This document shows positions 10,401 to 24,060 of a stretch of DNA of 64,000 bases, piece by piece. Numbering within the stretch: position 1 is the stretch's first letter; the number at the start of each line of letters is the position of its first letter. A model generated the notes under the pieces. That model was not told the origin of the DNA. It saw nothing but the letters and a program-made list of their open reading frames with translations, and did no database searches. The stretch is from positions 930,001-994,000 of the forward strand of contig JBBPFI010000008.1 of the NCBI GenBank assembly GCA_037974965.1. The letters are read 5' to 3'. A program made the position numbers and the translations under genes. This stretch comes from Dacryopinax spathularia. Taxonomy: Eukaryota; Basidiomycota; Dacrymycetes; Dacrymycetales; Dacrymycetaceae.

Positions 10401-13400
10401 GAGACCGAAGTCTCCAAGTTTGGCGTCGCCGTGTTTGTCTATACTGCACGTCAATATTGCCCTCGATGGAGTGCAGGATTGGGTACCAATGAGGATGTTT
10501 GTCAATTTGATATCCCGATGAACCTGTCAATAAGAATTGGAGCTTGCAGTAACAACTTCGGTGGTAGGACGTACAATCCCAAGAGAGAACATGTGAGCCA
10601 TAGCATCTAAAACCTGCCTGAATAACTTCCAATATCTTTCCTCGTCCAGTCCAGCAGCTACAGCCTGGCAGATGTCAATATACTCTGGACCCGGTCCGGC
10701 GTGGGCAGACACTACGAACCTCTTTCAGCGTTTGCTGCTCAACAAATTCCTATATAGGGGCTTTAGTGAAAGGCGGAATGATAATAAAGAGATACTGACC
10801 ATCTGTATGTATAATATACGCTGAACTCGTGGCTTCGGCGATACTTGAACCACATGGTTGGATCGGCTTATTCTCCGGCTATTCCCCCCTTCAATGGAAG
10901 TTTCGTCGTCTGAAGAGTCACTTGTTGCAGATGCATCCTCCTCGTCCTCGTCATCTCTTGCGAAAACAACGCTAGGGAATGATTGCGTTTTCGTAAGATC
11001 ATGGTCAGAATCGAAGTCGCTGTCGTTTATTCGGAATAGATCTTCATCGTCGGGAAGGGCAGACATTCTCCTGGTCCGGGGTGGTCGCTCACTGCTTTCA
11101 GAGCTGTCTGACGGCCCACTATGTTCTGGATCCTCCACGGGTACGTCTTCAAGCCAACATGTGATATATCGGACGATGTGACGATGGTTGAGTTGCGACA
11201 GGGCATTGACCTCTCGTAGAATGCGACTTTCGCTGTCAGTAGCACGGAGTTTTATACGTTTGATCTGGAAGCACATTGAGTAACGACGAGCATCCGGTTC
11301 ATGAGACACATACAGCGTAGATCATGTGGTCGAGCTTCATCCTAACTTTGTCAACGGACCCAAAGCCGCCGCGTCCCTGCACACCGCTTCAGTGGAATGA
11401 TCATAGCCAGAAGAGACCGAGCTACCAGATGCTCCAGATGTTCGAAATCTTCCGTGAAGCGCGAGCGCATAGGACGGACGTCAACGCGCGGCCATTTTTG
11501 GCCAAGAGCCGACATGAAGTAGCTCTTCTGAGGAGAGGCAGAAAGTCGCGATCTTTCGAGGATTGGAGTAGCCAATTCCATCTTCAACGGGACTAGCGGG
11601 GATGGCGGTACTAGTTTCCGTTTCTCCAGCTTCTCTAGGAGAATTGAGCATCTTGGACGCTGAGAAGGGTTCGGATGGAGAATCTGTCTTATGAGCTCGG
11701 CTAAATCGGGCGGAAGATCCTTCGCAACACCTTAAATGATGTGAGCGCGTACGTTGGTCTGGTAAGCAATGAACTGCCACCTGCTAGAAAGACAGCATCA
11801 AGATCCGGGAACTGCTTCACAACAGATGCACCCCATAGCATTTCCGCCCATATCACACCGATATTCCATACGTCGCGAGCAAGTGTATAGCTCAGCGGTT
11901 TCTCGATCGCCTCAGGTGGTACCCTAGATATGTGCTCCTCGATCAGAACGTGGCGTGAGAACAGTCATGATAGGAGACATACCAAGTGGCTGGACGGGGA
12001 CCCACGGACATATCGTGGATCGGGTTTGACTTGTGTAAATCCAGAAGGCGTCGATGGTAGAGTGCGCCTTGAAGCTTGACGAGCGAACTGTCATCATTCG
12101 AGACCTTCGAAAGGAGCACGGCCTCCGAACTCAGGTCTAGATTACCTCTATCAGTGAGGATTCCGTTTTTGGACTAACCATGTAGACTGACCTTGATGAC
12201 AGATCTTGTGCGAATGAAGACAGGACAGTGCGGAGACCAGCTGGCTTAGATAGCTCAGCGACATGTCAAGTCCAAGTGCAGGACAGTGACGCAGGACCTC
12301 AGCGACGCTGACCCCGTCCACCCTCTCGCGAAGGATGGTTAGGCACCAGTGCCGAGATGAGCCAGCTTGCTTTTCCGACAGCTTAATGCCAAAGACGTGT
12401 ACCAATCCGGCATGTGAGATGTGGAGCAGTTTCTTGATCTCGTCCTCGAGATCGCGGAGCTTTCGTAAGCCAGCGGTGGTATTATAGAACGGTGACTTGA
12501 AGGTGACGACGAAGCACTCCAGGGGAGGGAGACCAGCAAGATCGACATTGGCCGGCTCGGCGCTCCATCTCACGCCCAACCCGTCTTGTTTCGGGTCACT
12601 AACATGGAAGGATTCGATGCGTGTGCCATTAATGACAACGCCGGCGCCGAACACCTCTTTGCGACCTGTCTGATCGCCCAACAACTCCCTCATGGTTGCA
12701 ACGTGTGTCACGTGCTGGCGCTCGGCCTGCCGAAGCTTCTCCGCCCTCTCCCTTGTCTTCCGATCTTCTTCCTCGATTTGCAGCGCCAATGCAGCCTTCC
12801 TGTCCGCATCAGCCCGTTGCATTCGCTCAATCGCCTCTTCCTCCTCTTTCCTTCGTCTCTGTAACATATGTCAGCACATTCCGTCTCCCGTCCGATCCGA
12901 CAAGGTAGCGCACCTGCTCGTCCTCTACAGCTCGCACTCGCATCTCCGCAGCTAGCGACTGATTCATATTTGTGACCGCCTTCTGGTTTCTAGCGTTGAT
13001 CTGCTCCTCGCACGATGCCACAAGCTCCGCAATCATGAATCCGCCAAGCATCTTGTTTGCTTGAGCACGCAGGTCGGTAAGGATAGATTTGACGATGGCC
13101 GGGGTTAGCCCGACAGGGTTTTTGATATCCAGCATCGGGGCGACATTCGGGTATCCTTTCGGGAACCTAGTTTCAAGTTAGTTTCATGCTATTCGTGATG
13201 AGGAAAGTGGGCATACTTGACATAGAGACCGCATGACACCTTCTCCGGGCCCTGCGGGTGGATTTTGATGAGGAATTCTTTCAGGTCGTTGGGCTGCTTC
13301 TTCGTCTTCGCCTTCCATACGGACGCCGTGTAGCTCTCATCCAGATCGTCTCCATACATGGACCGGAGTACGAACAGCTCATCTTCTTGTGGGTTTGTGG

Positions 13401-13413
13401 ACTCATTCTCCAT
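7477..13413 (-). CDS. GCN2: eIF2alpha kinase Gcn2
   Basis: A gene of many small exons encoding roughly 1,600 residues with the full Gcn2 layout. From the ATG at 13413 there is an RWD domain (LRSMYGDDLDESY), which binds Gcn1. A charged coiled coil follows (about 12720-12960), then a pseudokinase (about 11900-12600). The active kinase has GRGGFGSVDKV, the lysine in YAIKRIK, HRDIKLTNIL near 10500, DFGLAQ near 10415 and VAPEIRN near 10230. Its N-lobe carries the acidic Ser-rich insert typical of eIF2alpha kinases (about 10850-11150). Then come a HisRS-like domain (about 8500-9777) and a C-terminal anticodon-binding-like domain ending RFVWLLSVREEPRR. Uncharged tRNA activates the family during amino-acid starvation; the kinase then phosphorylates eIF2alpha and slows general translation. 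No disabling change was seen. Individual exon borders were read by eye. Confidence 0.93.
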
Positions 13414-13787
13414 GCATCACCAAGAATTGAGGAGGGTGCAATGCTGATGAGTAGGTGGCAGGCCGTCCGACCGGGTACTAAGTAAGGGACCGGTGCGCAT
13501 GGTCTACACGCGTCATATAGCTCTCGCCACTTCCAAGTCACGTGAAGTGTACGAAAATGACTCGTCATGCCCCAAGTGACTCGGCGGGAAAAGGTCTGAC
13601 TCGAAGCGTTCTTTTCAAACGTGATTCAATGCAGATGATGTGACATTATTATTGGGAGGCAGAGGAAGCCAGTTCTCGTTCTGCTTGTAGGTATCAACAT
13701 GCATGCGCAGACGCTGCGCCAGTACAAATGAGTGGAAATGATTGATGAGTCCGTTCCTAAATGTCCAGTTTGTACACAACCCCCGTC
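13414..13787. other. Intergenic, GCN2 promoter side
   Basis: 374 bases between the start of GCN2 and the end of the protease gene. No gene or repeat seen. Confidence 0.5.
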
Positions 13788-15552
13788 TCAACCCTCATAC
13801 CGACTGTATGGGTCGGGATAGTACGCCTTGCCAGGTGTTCGTAGGGTGTCGGTGTAGCTCATGGGCGTCATGCCCATCGGTGCTGAGTTCGTCTCGTCAA
13901 TTGGGCGATAGACACCCTTGGTAGCAGGGTACATTCCTCGCTTCTTCTGCGCGCGGGCAAGGCGTTGACGCTTTGTGCAGCAGCAGCCCCAGATGATGCA
14001 TCCCAGCATGAGGAGTACAACGGCGACGCAGCCAATGATGATCTCTGGCAAGTAACGCAGAACCTTCGCTTCGTAATGTTCGACAGTTTCGCCCGCTGGT
14101 ACAGGCGAGTGTTGCTCTTGAGAGGCGGGAAGTAGCGAGTAATTGATTGGTCCATAGTTCTGCTGGCGCATAGCGACGAACTCATTGAGCGCGGTGGTGG
14201 CGTCGGTGATCGACAACAGCTGGATATACGGGTCTGCGGTGTTGGACGTTGTCCCGTTGGAGATGAAGTCGCCGTAGTTCAGGAGGGTGTAGGCATTCCG
14301 CAGGAACCCATCACCGAGAACTGTTATATTGTTAGGACCGTCCCTCAAAGACATGATAGAGTACGTACTCATGTCAAATTCGTTGGTCACACTGAATGCG
14401 CTGGTAATAGGTTGCCACTATATTTAGGTCAGCACAGCATTTACCCTGAAAATAGCATTCGGCTTACTGTTCCAAGGCATACAGTGTTCCCATTGGAATC
14501 CTTCAGACCGAAATCGCTGCTGACAGTGTCCAGCGGATGGACCGGGAAAGTCACACCTCCGAGAACGACGGAGATATTCAGATACTGGCCGCACGGAACG
14601 GTCCACCATTCGTTCTTCGTATCGTAGCTAGCACCTTGTACACGACCGTAGATCGCATCTGAGATGGAGCGGGGGACTTGTGGCAGAGTGAAACCAGAGT
14701 CGATGATAGTGACCAGCTTCCCCTTGGGGGTGTTAGGAACGGAAGATGTGTAGGAAATGGTGTTGTTATCGGGACCGATAATGTTGTCGACGTATGTCGT
14801 CCAGTGCTGATCTTTGGATAAGATAGATTGCAGCTTCAGAACAGGAAGTTGAGGTTGGGATGTGATGGCTTCGTAGCCGGGAACGATATCGCCAACAGTG
14901 AACTGGCCGTTGATTGGGGAACCGTCACCCAGCCGCTCAAGGACAAAAGAGATGAAGTTGGGCGTAGTCGGATCCTGCTCGAATATCCGATCCACTAATG
15001 CATCAGCACTTGCGTTCCCGATCGTGCTCCGCAGAATTGAGCCGGATGATGGTCCTAAGCCGAGGATACCAGTCGCGCCTGTTGAGAACAGCCCGCTGGA
15101 GAAGGTCGCGTTCTGCCCCACTCGGAGGTACATCTGGTTTGTGACATTGTATCCAGCGAAAGAGACTGGAGCCGTCGAGATCTCTCCCTCAGCTGTACCA
15201 ATCGCGTATGAGATAGTCGCGTCGACTCCGAGGCCTTTCGAGTTGGCAGGATTGCCCTGCACCCATAAGTCGGAGCTGACAATCGCGTCAGTACCGCACC
15301 ATCATCCGGTAGGTGGAGACGTGCGCACCTTCCAGTGTCCAGCTGCACATTGTACGACGTGCCCCCAATCACGACATCTCCCAAGTATATCGAGTTCGAC
15401 GAGTCGACCACCCCGATCGTGCCATTGACCGTGTCTCGCTTGCCGTGCGACGAGGACGGGTCATGGGTATGGACGACCTTGAACGGGATTCGGACGGCGT
15501 CGATGCCAGCCAGCAAAGTAACGAACGAGAGTATAGTAGCGAGCGTAGGCAT
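13788..15552 (-). CDS. Pepsin-family (A1) aspartic protease with C-terminal membrane anchor
   Basis: About 535 residues in four exons starting at 15552. An N-terminal signal peptide (MPTLATILSFVTLLAGIDA) is followed by a propeptide with a dibasic GKRD site. The first catalytic motif is VQLDTG-SSDLWV, split by an intron at about 15274-15331, and the second is TIIDSGFTLPQVP. An exon joins to read LGDGFLRNAYTLL, the usual C-lobe motif. Near the C terminus a hydrophobic helix (IIIGCVAVVLLMLGCIIWGCCC) is followed by a basic tail, so the enzyme is probably a type I protein of the plasma membrane or vacuole facing outward. Many NxS/T sites fit secretion. Family A1 enzymes cut peptide bonds at acidic pH. 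The substrate is unknown. Confidence 0.88.
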
Positions 15553-16140
15553 TATCGAAGCAAAGGAAGGAGAGAGAGAAAAGAATGTAAGAGTTGATAA
15601 AGAGATGATGGTGAGGCTCGAGGCTGATTGTGTGTACTTTACTTGACCCTGACTACGCGCCGCGTTTCCTCTTTTCCCGGGTCTGTTATTGCCGTAATTC
15701 TAGCGGCTGTGTTTGCACATTGCATTTATTTATGGGGATCCGAGACCATCCGCTCATTCCGTTCCTGAGTGGGAAACTAACGAGTCTCATTGGGTGGGTC
15801 AATGACCAACCGTGTGTCCGACAACACGTATAAAACACATAGTTATGATCTGCGATGGGATGGGGATGTCTATTCGTAAGAAGGGGGGATATGCGACTAG
15901 GCTACGGAAGCGCATCCACATTCGTATGTGTATGGGAGAGCGAGATGGAGATGGTTAGGATCGAGAAGTCCACAGATGCAAAGAAGGAAAGAAAGGGAAA
16001 GAATGCAGTAAGAGAAGGAAAGCGTGTTCATATTGTCCGTTGGACCGCGGGGATTAGAGAAGGACAATCAGAAGGAAGCGACAGTAAGAAAAGAGAGACG
16101 GTGCAAGAAGTTCCATAACAGGAAGAACTCAAATAGTCCA
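15553..16140. other. Intergenic, protease promoter side
   Basis: 588 bases including a purine-rich stretch at 15950-16090. No coding region supported. Confidence 0.45.
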
Positions 16141-19100
16141 TTATTGATACCTCTGGTAGTTGTGCGGCTGAGGTGGCGCCGCTCCCGGCGGCAGCGCAGC
16201 TGCCTGTCCAGAGCCAGAAGAGAAGGTGGAGAGTGATTGCCGTCTCCGCTCGGGGCTCATCACGGTTTGTTGAGTCGACGCGGAGGCCGTCGATGTCGAA
16301 GACGGGCTCATCGCTCCGGTGCTCTTGCGTGGTTGCCTCGTCACCCGCCGCACACCCTCTCCAGCTGCAGGAACGGGACCATGATCGACCAAACTCACGC
16401 CTCGTCCGTGCGTTTGAGCAGGCCGAGGTGGCGGAGGAGGAGGATAATCCTCCTCGACCGTTTCGTACTGGTACGGGTTCGCCTCGTAGCCAACAGCGGT
16501 CTGAGGCTGCGAGTACCGGTACGGGTTTTGTGTTTCGCCAGGATATGCGGCGGCGGGAACGGTACCTTGCCGAAGCACAGAGCTAGGGCCACCCAAGCCA
16601 GAGCTTATGTACTGGGGGCCAAGGTACTGCACCGGCTCCGGCGATGAGTGGAGGATAGGCTCAGCATCATCTTCAGCAGTGGAGATATCGGCAGATTTGC
16701 TCGAAGCTGGCGATGCGTCCCTCGGCGGCGGCCGAGTCTGGGAAACGGAGAGTGGCGCAGGAAGCATAAGCAAGGGCGTGCTGTCCGCACGAGGTCGGTC
16801 ATAGCGAGGCTCAGGGGATTCGTACTGAGATGCAGCTGCCGAGAAAGGCTGCGATTGGCGTGAGAGCATGGCTTCCGTGTTCCCGGAGAAATAGGTCTCC
16901 GAAGTGGAGCCGATCGAATATCTATGCGAATCCGTCCTGTTAGATATCAACATCCGCCCGCCTCACTGAGGAAGGGGAACTCACCGCCTAGGCGCATCAT
17001 AGTACGTCGAGTCCCTTGAATATGTGCCGTTCTTCCACCGCCTCTCACGCTCGAACTCGGCCCATCGTTTCATCACGATATGCGACGAATCGAATTCACC
17101 CTCCTTATCACCATGCTTGCCTCCCTTGACTTCACCCTTGACCATCCGCGTCTGACCCCACGAGAAATCGTCAAAGTGCCAGAATGCGTATGCGGGAAGA
17201 ACAAAGTTCCAGATCGGAAGAGAGAAGAGATAGACGAGCATCCATCCGACATAGGCGACTTTGCGGGATGTGACGACGATGAGCACACCCGGCAGACCGA
17301 GGATAATGGCGAGCAGGATGAGCGGGATAGTCGGTGTTGGTTCGGATGGGATACAGGAGATGACGATGAGATAGATGGTGAACGAGATAGCGGCCGGAAG
17401 GACGAGGGTTCCGGTCAACTCCATGAACACAACAAACTGCATGGAGAAGCAGAATGTGCCGCACAAATCGCGCACGAGTAACAACTCAGCCAAGTTGTGA
17501 ATAGTCGAGTTAATCCACCGGCGACGCTGGGACAGGAGAACGCGGAACGTATCAGGCACGATTGTCTTGCATACCGCTTGAGGACAGAAGATCATCTTCC
17601 GCTTCGGGAACGTCTTGAGCATCAACGTGGTCAAGTACCGATCTTCACCCAGCAGGAGCAGGTTCTTCTTGTGCAGCGTATCGACGATATTCTCCGAGTA
17701 ATGCTCCACAATATCTGGGTTTGCAAGGATGGGAACCCAGTAGCCAGTGTTCGCTTTCGGCGCCTTGATCCGGTACATGCTGAAACAGCCTGGTAAACAG
17801 GTCACGCCGCCGAAGATGGACTCGAACGCCTTGGTCAGATGATGCGAGATGTAGTACTCGAACACCTGGATCATCGTGACCCACGTCTCGGCCTTGTTCG
17901 CGATCTTCGTCTCACCGCAGAGACCCATGATATCCTCGTCGTACACCATACAGGAGACCATACGCGTCACAGAATCCGGGAAGACCTTCGTGTCCGCATC
18001 GACACAAAGCACGATCTCGTACCGATCCGGGCTGACACCCGTGACCCGCCAAATAGAGTTGAAGAACTCATACTCGAACGTCGTCATCCGTTCGTCGAAC
18101 ATGACCTTCTGCAGGAAACTCATGAGCACGATCTGCGAGTCGCGCTTGCCTCGGTTGCCGGGCTTGGGATCGCGCTGCTCGAGCGGGTTGCCGCATTTGT
18201 GGACGAGGATGATAGGGACTCGCTGTTGCTTGCTCTTTTCCACGGTGTTGTCGTCGTAGTCGTAGAACCCGGCGTAGACCTTGGCCATGTTGTGTCGCTT
18301 GTGACCGTCCGCAATAGCAACATAGGAGTGGGGCTCGACTTCCTCCTTCGGAATCACAAACTCGCGCATCATTCCAAGAACGATATCCGGCGTCGAAACA
18401 GAGTTGCCAGCACCAAACACCGTGCCATCTGCAATCACCAGCAACAGCTTGTGCGAGTTCGGATAGTCCGTGGTGGCGAGCGAGTCGAGCGTCGTCCGCA
18501 GACCTTCGACCGACTCGGAGTATGCAGTAACAAGGCAAATAGTATGCGCAAGCGGGAAGTTGAACGGCTCATAGTCCGGCGGAGGCTGGGGAATGACGTT
18601 GTGCAACGGGAACGGGCAGGCGTTGATGCTCGGGTCGGAAATTGAATGCCTCGCCGAAGAACCTTCGCCAAATGGCAAGCTGGTGGAGCTGCGCGAGTTC
18701 GCAGGATAGCCGAAGGGCGTGTCGGGTGGTGTAAAGCCGGGCGTCTTCATCCCGTACGTCGAGAGAGTAGTTTGTCGCCTGTAGTCCAAGTTCGGCGCAG
18801 CATACATCGTCGTTGGCCGGCTGCCGGCGCCCTTCAGCGCGTCGGCTTTCGAGAACCGGGATGTAGAGGGCAGGAACTGAGTCTTCCGGTTGTCTTTCTT
18901 ATGATGCAGCACGTTTGGCCGATATCGAGCAGGAGCGGCACGATAGATGTCGTCTGTCCATTCTTCGACTTCGGCGGCGCGGCGCATCCGCTGCTCGTAC
19001 GTTTCTCCTTTGAACGAGCCAATTCGCCATGAGAGGAACCAACCGAACAGGACTGCGAGCGCGAACCGGATGGCGACGACACCGATGATGAATACCAAGG

Positions 19101-20862
19101 ATACGTAGAGGACGACTTCGGAAGCGACGCAGCCGATCGTCATCGAGTCGACGAACCCGACGATAACGGTGTCTTGCAGACAGGCGGCGATGTCCCTCAG
19201 CCCGGCGCGGTACATGAACATGGTGATATCGCGGCCGTTGAAGGTGCCGTTCTTGTTCTTGAGCTCGTCGAAGATCGCAGGGTAGTTGACTTGGGACTTG
19301 TCGAGCCACTGAAGGAGGTCCAGGTCAAGAACAGCTCTGAGAATGATGTCAGTAATAGGTCATGAGCCGATCAGCAAAGAGACGTACTGTTCATAGACAG
19401 CCAAGTTTCGACTGGTGTTGCTGATATTCTGCCACGTATAGTACACCTGCCCCTGTGGCTGAATGCTCGCCAGCTGGCTCCTCGAGGTACTCGTCGCATG
19501 ACACAGCGTAGCATCCTGATACCCCGTCTTGTTCACCGGCGTTGTCCCGTACTGATTATACAGATTGCAAGGGAAGTACCAACCCAAGTCGGCCGTACTC
19601 CCAGAGCCACTCGTGTTGATCGCGCTCCCCGAAGCGGCCGTGATCAAGCCCTTGCAGTTCAAGTTCACGTTCTGGAACAAGAAGCTCGCGTCCATGCCTT
19701 CTGCCATCCATGGCTCGACGTACAGTGGGTTCTGGGTGCCGTTGAAGTACGGCGGCGCGGCCGGATGCTTGAAGTGCGAGAAATCGTAGTCGTAGCCATG
19801 GATGATCATCGACGCAACGTCGATCGTGCCCGCCAGGTACCGCTGGGGCGGCTTGCCGCAGACGGTCTGGGTGAACCCAAAGGTGAGGAAACCGACGGCG
19901 GCCATCAAGCAGCCGATGATGGAGAGGAGACCCATCTTTTCCCTCCAAGCGCGTTTCTGCTCGGGAGTTTTGATACCTGGATATATGCGCTGTCAGCTCT
20001 CGTCGAACCACGGAAGTTCCAGCAAGACGCACCACAAGCGGACAACAGGGGTCCGGGGACGCAGCAAGTCAAGATCCAGCAGTAGATCATCCACCCATCC
20101 TTAGGACCAGGAGCGATATTGTCCCAAAACCCAGGCTTGGCCTGTTTTTCATCCTGCACGGGTGAAGCAGCAGCACGCGACGTCTCCCTCGGCTGGCGTT
20201 TTCGCCGGAGGGTAGTCGCGTTGCGCTTGAAGAGCGCCAGGCCGGACTCTTGCACGTCCTCTTCTCTCGCGAGCAGGGACTTGCCTCGTCTCAGGCCGGT
20301 CACATGCGGGTAGTTACCGGTGTCTGTGAAGTTAGACATTAGCATATATCTCATGCTGCTATGGGGGATAGGACGTACTGGAAGGAAAGACACCAACTCG
20401 CCCAGTCCCTTCAGCCTCGAGCTGAGCAGCATGCATCCGATAATTATACTGCCTATGGTCCGGTCCTATCCTTTCCCTCTCCGGCCGAACAAGACTCTTC
20501 TTCCTTCTCATTCCATCGTTCGCCTCGCTCATCCCACCACTAGGAACGAGTACGATATCCTCGTCCGCTCCTGCCGGTTGGACGCCTGAGGGAGGGGGAG
20601 GGCCACCTCCGTGAGACGCTCCTGGTACGTATTGGGCTGTGCCGGATTGGAGCCCGATGCGGACTGGGCCGGCACGGTCGCCCCGCTCGTGAGGCTGGAA
20701 GGAGACGGATGACCCTCCTTGTTGAGGCAATGAGGGGCGGGAAGGCGACTGGAAAGGATTGCTGTATGATGGAGGGGATGCTGATGGAGGGGGAGGGGAC
20801 ATGGAGGTGTATGATGCTGCGGCTGGGGGAGGAGCAGCGCGCGGCGGTCGGCGGTCTTCCAT
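16141..20862 (-). CDS. Chitin synthase, class IV type (Chs3-like)
   Basis: Five exons encode roughly 1,500 residues. The N-terminal exon (from 20862) is Pro/Ser-rich and cytosolic. The next exons give the first membrane helices and the segment [13 protein letters not shown], typical of the Chs3/Chs4 division. The GT2 catalytic core lies in the large exon at about 16980-19330: VTAYSES, the donor/metal motif [27 protein letters not shown] and the processive-synthase motif [13 protein letters not shown]. Several membrane helices follow, then a long Pro/Ser-rich C-terminal tail in the last exon ending at 16141. The enzyme polymerises UDP-GlcNAc into chitin at the plasma membrane. All catalytic motifs are intact. 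Class IV rather than class III is judged from the N-terminal region. Confidence 0.92.
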
Positions 20863-21187
20863 GTTGGGTGTGGTGGTGTGGTGGAAGGAAGACGTCTATG
20901 AAGCAAGCAAGAAGAGGGGAAAAAGGGGCGGTTGTAGCGGCGTTAGCGGGCCAGAGAGACGTAGTAGGGATACAGCAGGATTGGGGAGGTGCGTCCCAAT
21001 CCGATGATACGAGACGATGAACAGGGGATGAGGAGGAGGAGGACGGAGGGAGGGAGGGATGGGCCTGCCAAGGCTTGCAAGCAATGCGACACACCAGCGA
21101 GAGAAGGGAGGGAGCGAAGGGGGTGGGGTGAGGTGAGCGACGCAGACACAGACGCAGAGGGAAGGACACCCGTGGCAGTGGCCGAAC
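20863..21187. other. Intergenic, chitin synthase promoter
   Basis: Purine-rich on the + strand upstream of the chitin synthase start. No gene seen. Confidence 0.4.
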
Positions 21188-23990
21188 ACCAAGATGAAGA
21201 AAGAGGACCCCAAAACTATCTCAGTCGTCCTCCCAACAAAACCCTCACCCGATCACCCCTCACTGTTCGTTGACGTAGCCAGGAGCCCCTATGCCAATCC
21301 CGCAAATCAGACCAGGACCCCGAAACATGCATGCATGATAGGCCAAATTGGTGGCTGTGGCTATACGGGTTATGCGTTGCTTTCCGCTTTGGCCCCGCTG
21401 TCACCCCCGTCACCGCTCTCCTTTCACGAGTGGAACGCTGGTGGTGGTGAGCGCATCGCCATCGCGTCCTGAGCTCACCAGCAAATCCCGCGACGCGTCT
21501 TCTGTCCACTAACGCCGTCCTCGACGGCCTACTGTATGCCCATCCAGCGGGGCACGTCCAGCTGGCTTGAGCAGCTGAAGATCTGACAATGCAGCTGGAC
21601 AATGATTGTCCTACTGTACCTAGCCGGATTAACGCACTCCAGCATAGCATTAGAAGTTCCAAGTATCTTTCGAGAGCCCGTCGGCCTTATTCAATGTAAC
21701 CACCTAAAAGTAGCTTCCTTCGCCGCGTTTACGCGTCACGGGCCCTCGGACAACATCTCGGGGCTTGCTTCCGTTGTCAACTCCTCTCACAACAGACTCC
21801 ACCATCAGCTTGATGAGGTCCGAGCCAGCGGTGCTACTGTTCGGCGATGGCAGCGCAACCAAGCTGCCTACCGCAAGGATGGAGCAGCGACAGCCGCATG
21901 TACCCCTTTTCCAGCATGCGCTGCGGCACGATCGCATAATTTAAGGTGTTCAGCATATGCATCGACAGCTGGCAGTTCGCTGAACGTTCGGATAAACGTT
22001 GCCATAATCTCATCTTCCGCTTACCTCTGCCTCATGTCATACTCGGAAAGGACGAATGAAGCCGGAAGCGTGGCTCAGGCACACGTAACCCAGTCAGCTC
22101 TTGCCCGGTAGGTCGTTCCTCTTATGATATGCTCACAAATGCTGGTAGGCTTGGCTTAGGCCGATGTTGGTGAGAGGGTTGATAAGCGATGCGCAAATCC
22201 GTGATCTGAGGTGTACTCCTAGTGCAATTGTTGTGGATGGGCGATATCAGAGGCCTTTGGAGTTCATGAAATGCTCTCAACACTATCCCTACGGGGCTGA
22301 TCCTTTACTCCTCGTCAACTGAGGGCTACTAAATGAATCGTGACTGAAAATAGGGGTTATGACAGGAAATAACGAGCCTTGTGATTGGCCGGGTCCGATG
22401 GGACACAAGGCTAGCCAAGCTGAGGGACTTCGTGAGCAGTTGTCAAAATGTTGATACGATGGCACCCCCGAACGGTTCGGTACACGGTGCACACTGAATG
22501 AATACATTGCCAAGCATTGGTGATGTTGTACAGGTGTGTTAATATGGTGAGTTACGGCGACTTGCGCGTCCCAAGTCTAGCCGTTCGCAAGCCCGCACAA
22601 GCGCAGGTCTAGATACGACAACTCGTGTTGCCCGCAAACGATGTTACGAGGAGGCGAGACGAATTCGAAGTCGTCGAAGGCGCGATCAATCACCTCGCTC
22701 GCGCCGGAAAGGTGGGCAACCCGGGCGCAGATCGCATGAAGACGAATGTAGTCAGGATCCGGAAGATCGTACCGGGGATCCGTTGTCGTAAAAGTAAATG
22801 GTTCGACAATCCCTGGGAAGGCGCGGGGATGGACTCTTCCCAACCTGTAAGAGTGGGGAGTATGCTATATATAGTCTACATTAGCGAAATGCCTTCAGCG
22901 TGTTTCTCATGCTCTCACCGTCTCTTCGAACCAGATTTGAAGCCGATCGAACGCGCCATGCATTTCAGGGCATAACGTGAGCGCATTTTTCAGACTGTTA
23001 ATGCTAGGGCCGCTGAGATCTATGGGTAGGTTTGGGGTTGAAAAACGAGCCAAGACAGCGGCCATGCCCGCCGCGTCCCTCACCTAGTTTGGGGGGGTAA
23101 GCAAAGATGTCCAAGATAGGGCATGTATTGCATACCGCTTGCTGTCCAATCCCTTCGGGATTTCCCTGGCTCCCGCTCTGAAGATCACTATCGCTATAAA
23201 AATTCCTGTACAGGCCCTTGGGGATGATGTGACAGAGCTGGGTATTGCTGAGGGCGGAAGTACCATCGTCAGGCGCACGGCCCTCCGTGAGGGAAGTAAG
23301 ATCTATCATTCCCGTCACGAGGCAGCGATAGTTGTCGCGCTTCAGTGCCTGCGATCAGACGTGAGCAGGTTTCCTCTTGCATGTGGCGATAGAAGAACTC
23401 GCCAATACTTTCAAGGCTCGATGATCACCCTCTCCTCTTCTCAATACTTGTTCAAAAAAATCCAGTTCTTCCTCAAAGGAGGGGCGGGAGGGATGTTCGG
23501 ATGGGTCCGCCGTCGGTGTTTGTCTCCTGACTTCACCGAAGGCGTGGGTGTCTGCCCACGCCGATAGAAGAAGAACAAGGTACGTACAACTCATGATGAA
23601 GTGCTCTAAGTAGAATATGCCTGTCTCGATCCGTTTGCGCCTGCTCGAGCATCGTATGATTTTCTGGGCTAGGTCTGCGTCGACTCCAGGCGACAGGACG
23701 AGGAGGAGATAGCCCAGCAGACGAGCGCTGGTTTCAACGGTGAAGAGCGGAAAGTGGTCAGCGTCTGCGCGCTGAGAGGCATCGTTGCCAGACTCTAGCT
23801 CCAGACAAATACTATAGGCCTGTTCTACTACTCCTTGCAGTTGTTTGTAGGGATTAGGAGTAATTGGGGGTAAGGGGATGCCCACCATGGATGGGATGGT
23901 GGTGAGATGCTTAGGAGGCCGCAATCGACGCCTCCAGTAGATCCAGGTTCCGTGCAAAGTCGTCCGCGCTCTCCAGAGTCCGGACCGGAA
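21188..23990. repeat. Copy 1 of a 2.8-kb tandem segmental duplication (uninterrupted)
   Basis: This block holds HNH-A and about 1.4 kb of its 3' flank. Its parts are found again, in the same order and orientation, at 24412-24503, 27061-27246, 27728-27916 and 41737-44030. The stretch AACCACCTAAAAGTAGC at 21698 recurs at 41743, and HNH-A recurs as HNH-B. Because copy 1 is uninterrupted, it shows the empty sites of the transposons that split copy 2. 21188-22576 holds no gene of its own. Confidence 0.85.
22577..23888 (-). CDS. HNH_2-type nuclease domain protein, HNH-A
   Basis: Starts at 23888 (MVGIPLPPITPNPYKQLQG) and ends at 22577; five exons, about 355 residues. The N-terminal helical region is followed by ALKRDNYRCLVTGM and LCHIIPKGL. 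After an intron comes INSLKNALTLCPEMHGAFD followed by LQIWFEE. These are the three parts of a fungal HNH_2 motif: His in CHIIP, Asn in INSLKNALTL and His in MHGAFD. HNH proteins use a beta-beta-alpha metal fold to cut DNA, but the role of this expanded basidiomycete family is unknown. All introns are plain GT-AG. It is the parent or sister of HNH-B (42690-44015) and a relative of HNH-C (48443-49752). No disabling change was noticed. Confidence 0.8.
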
Positions 23991-24060
23991 GCAAACGGAA
24001 GCACACGGACGTATTTTCTGTGGGCCCTCCAGAGGCAATTTTTGCTTCCATGCTGACAAA

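Noticed and set aside
17839-18645. Long + strand frame opposite the chitin synthase
   Set aside because: It is antisense to the catalytic domain and has no independent family features.
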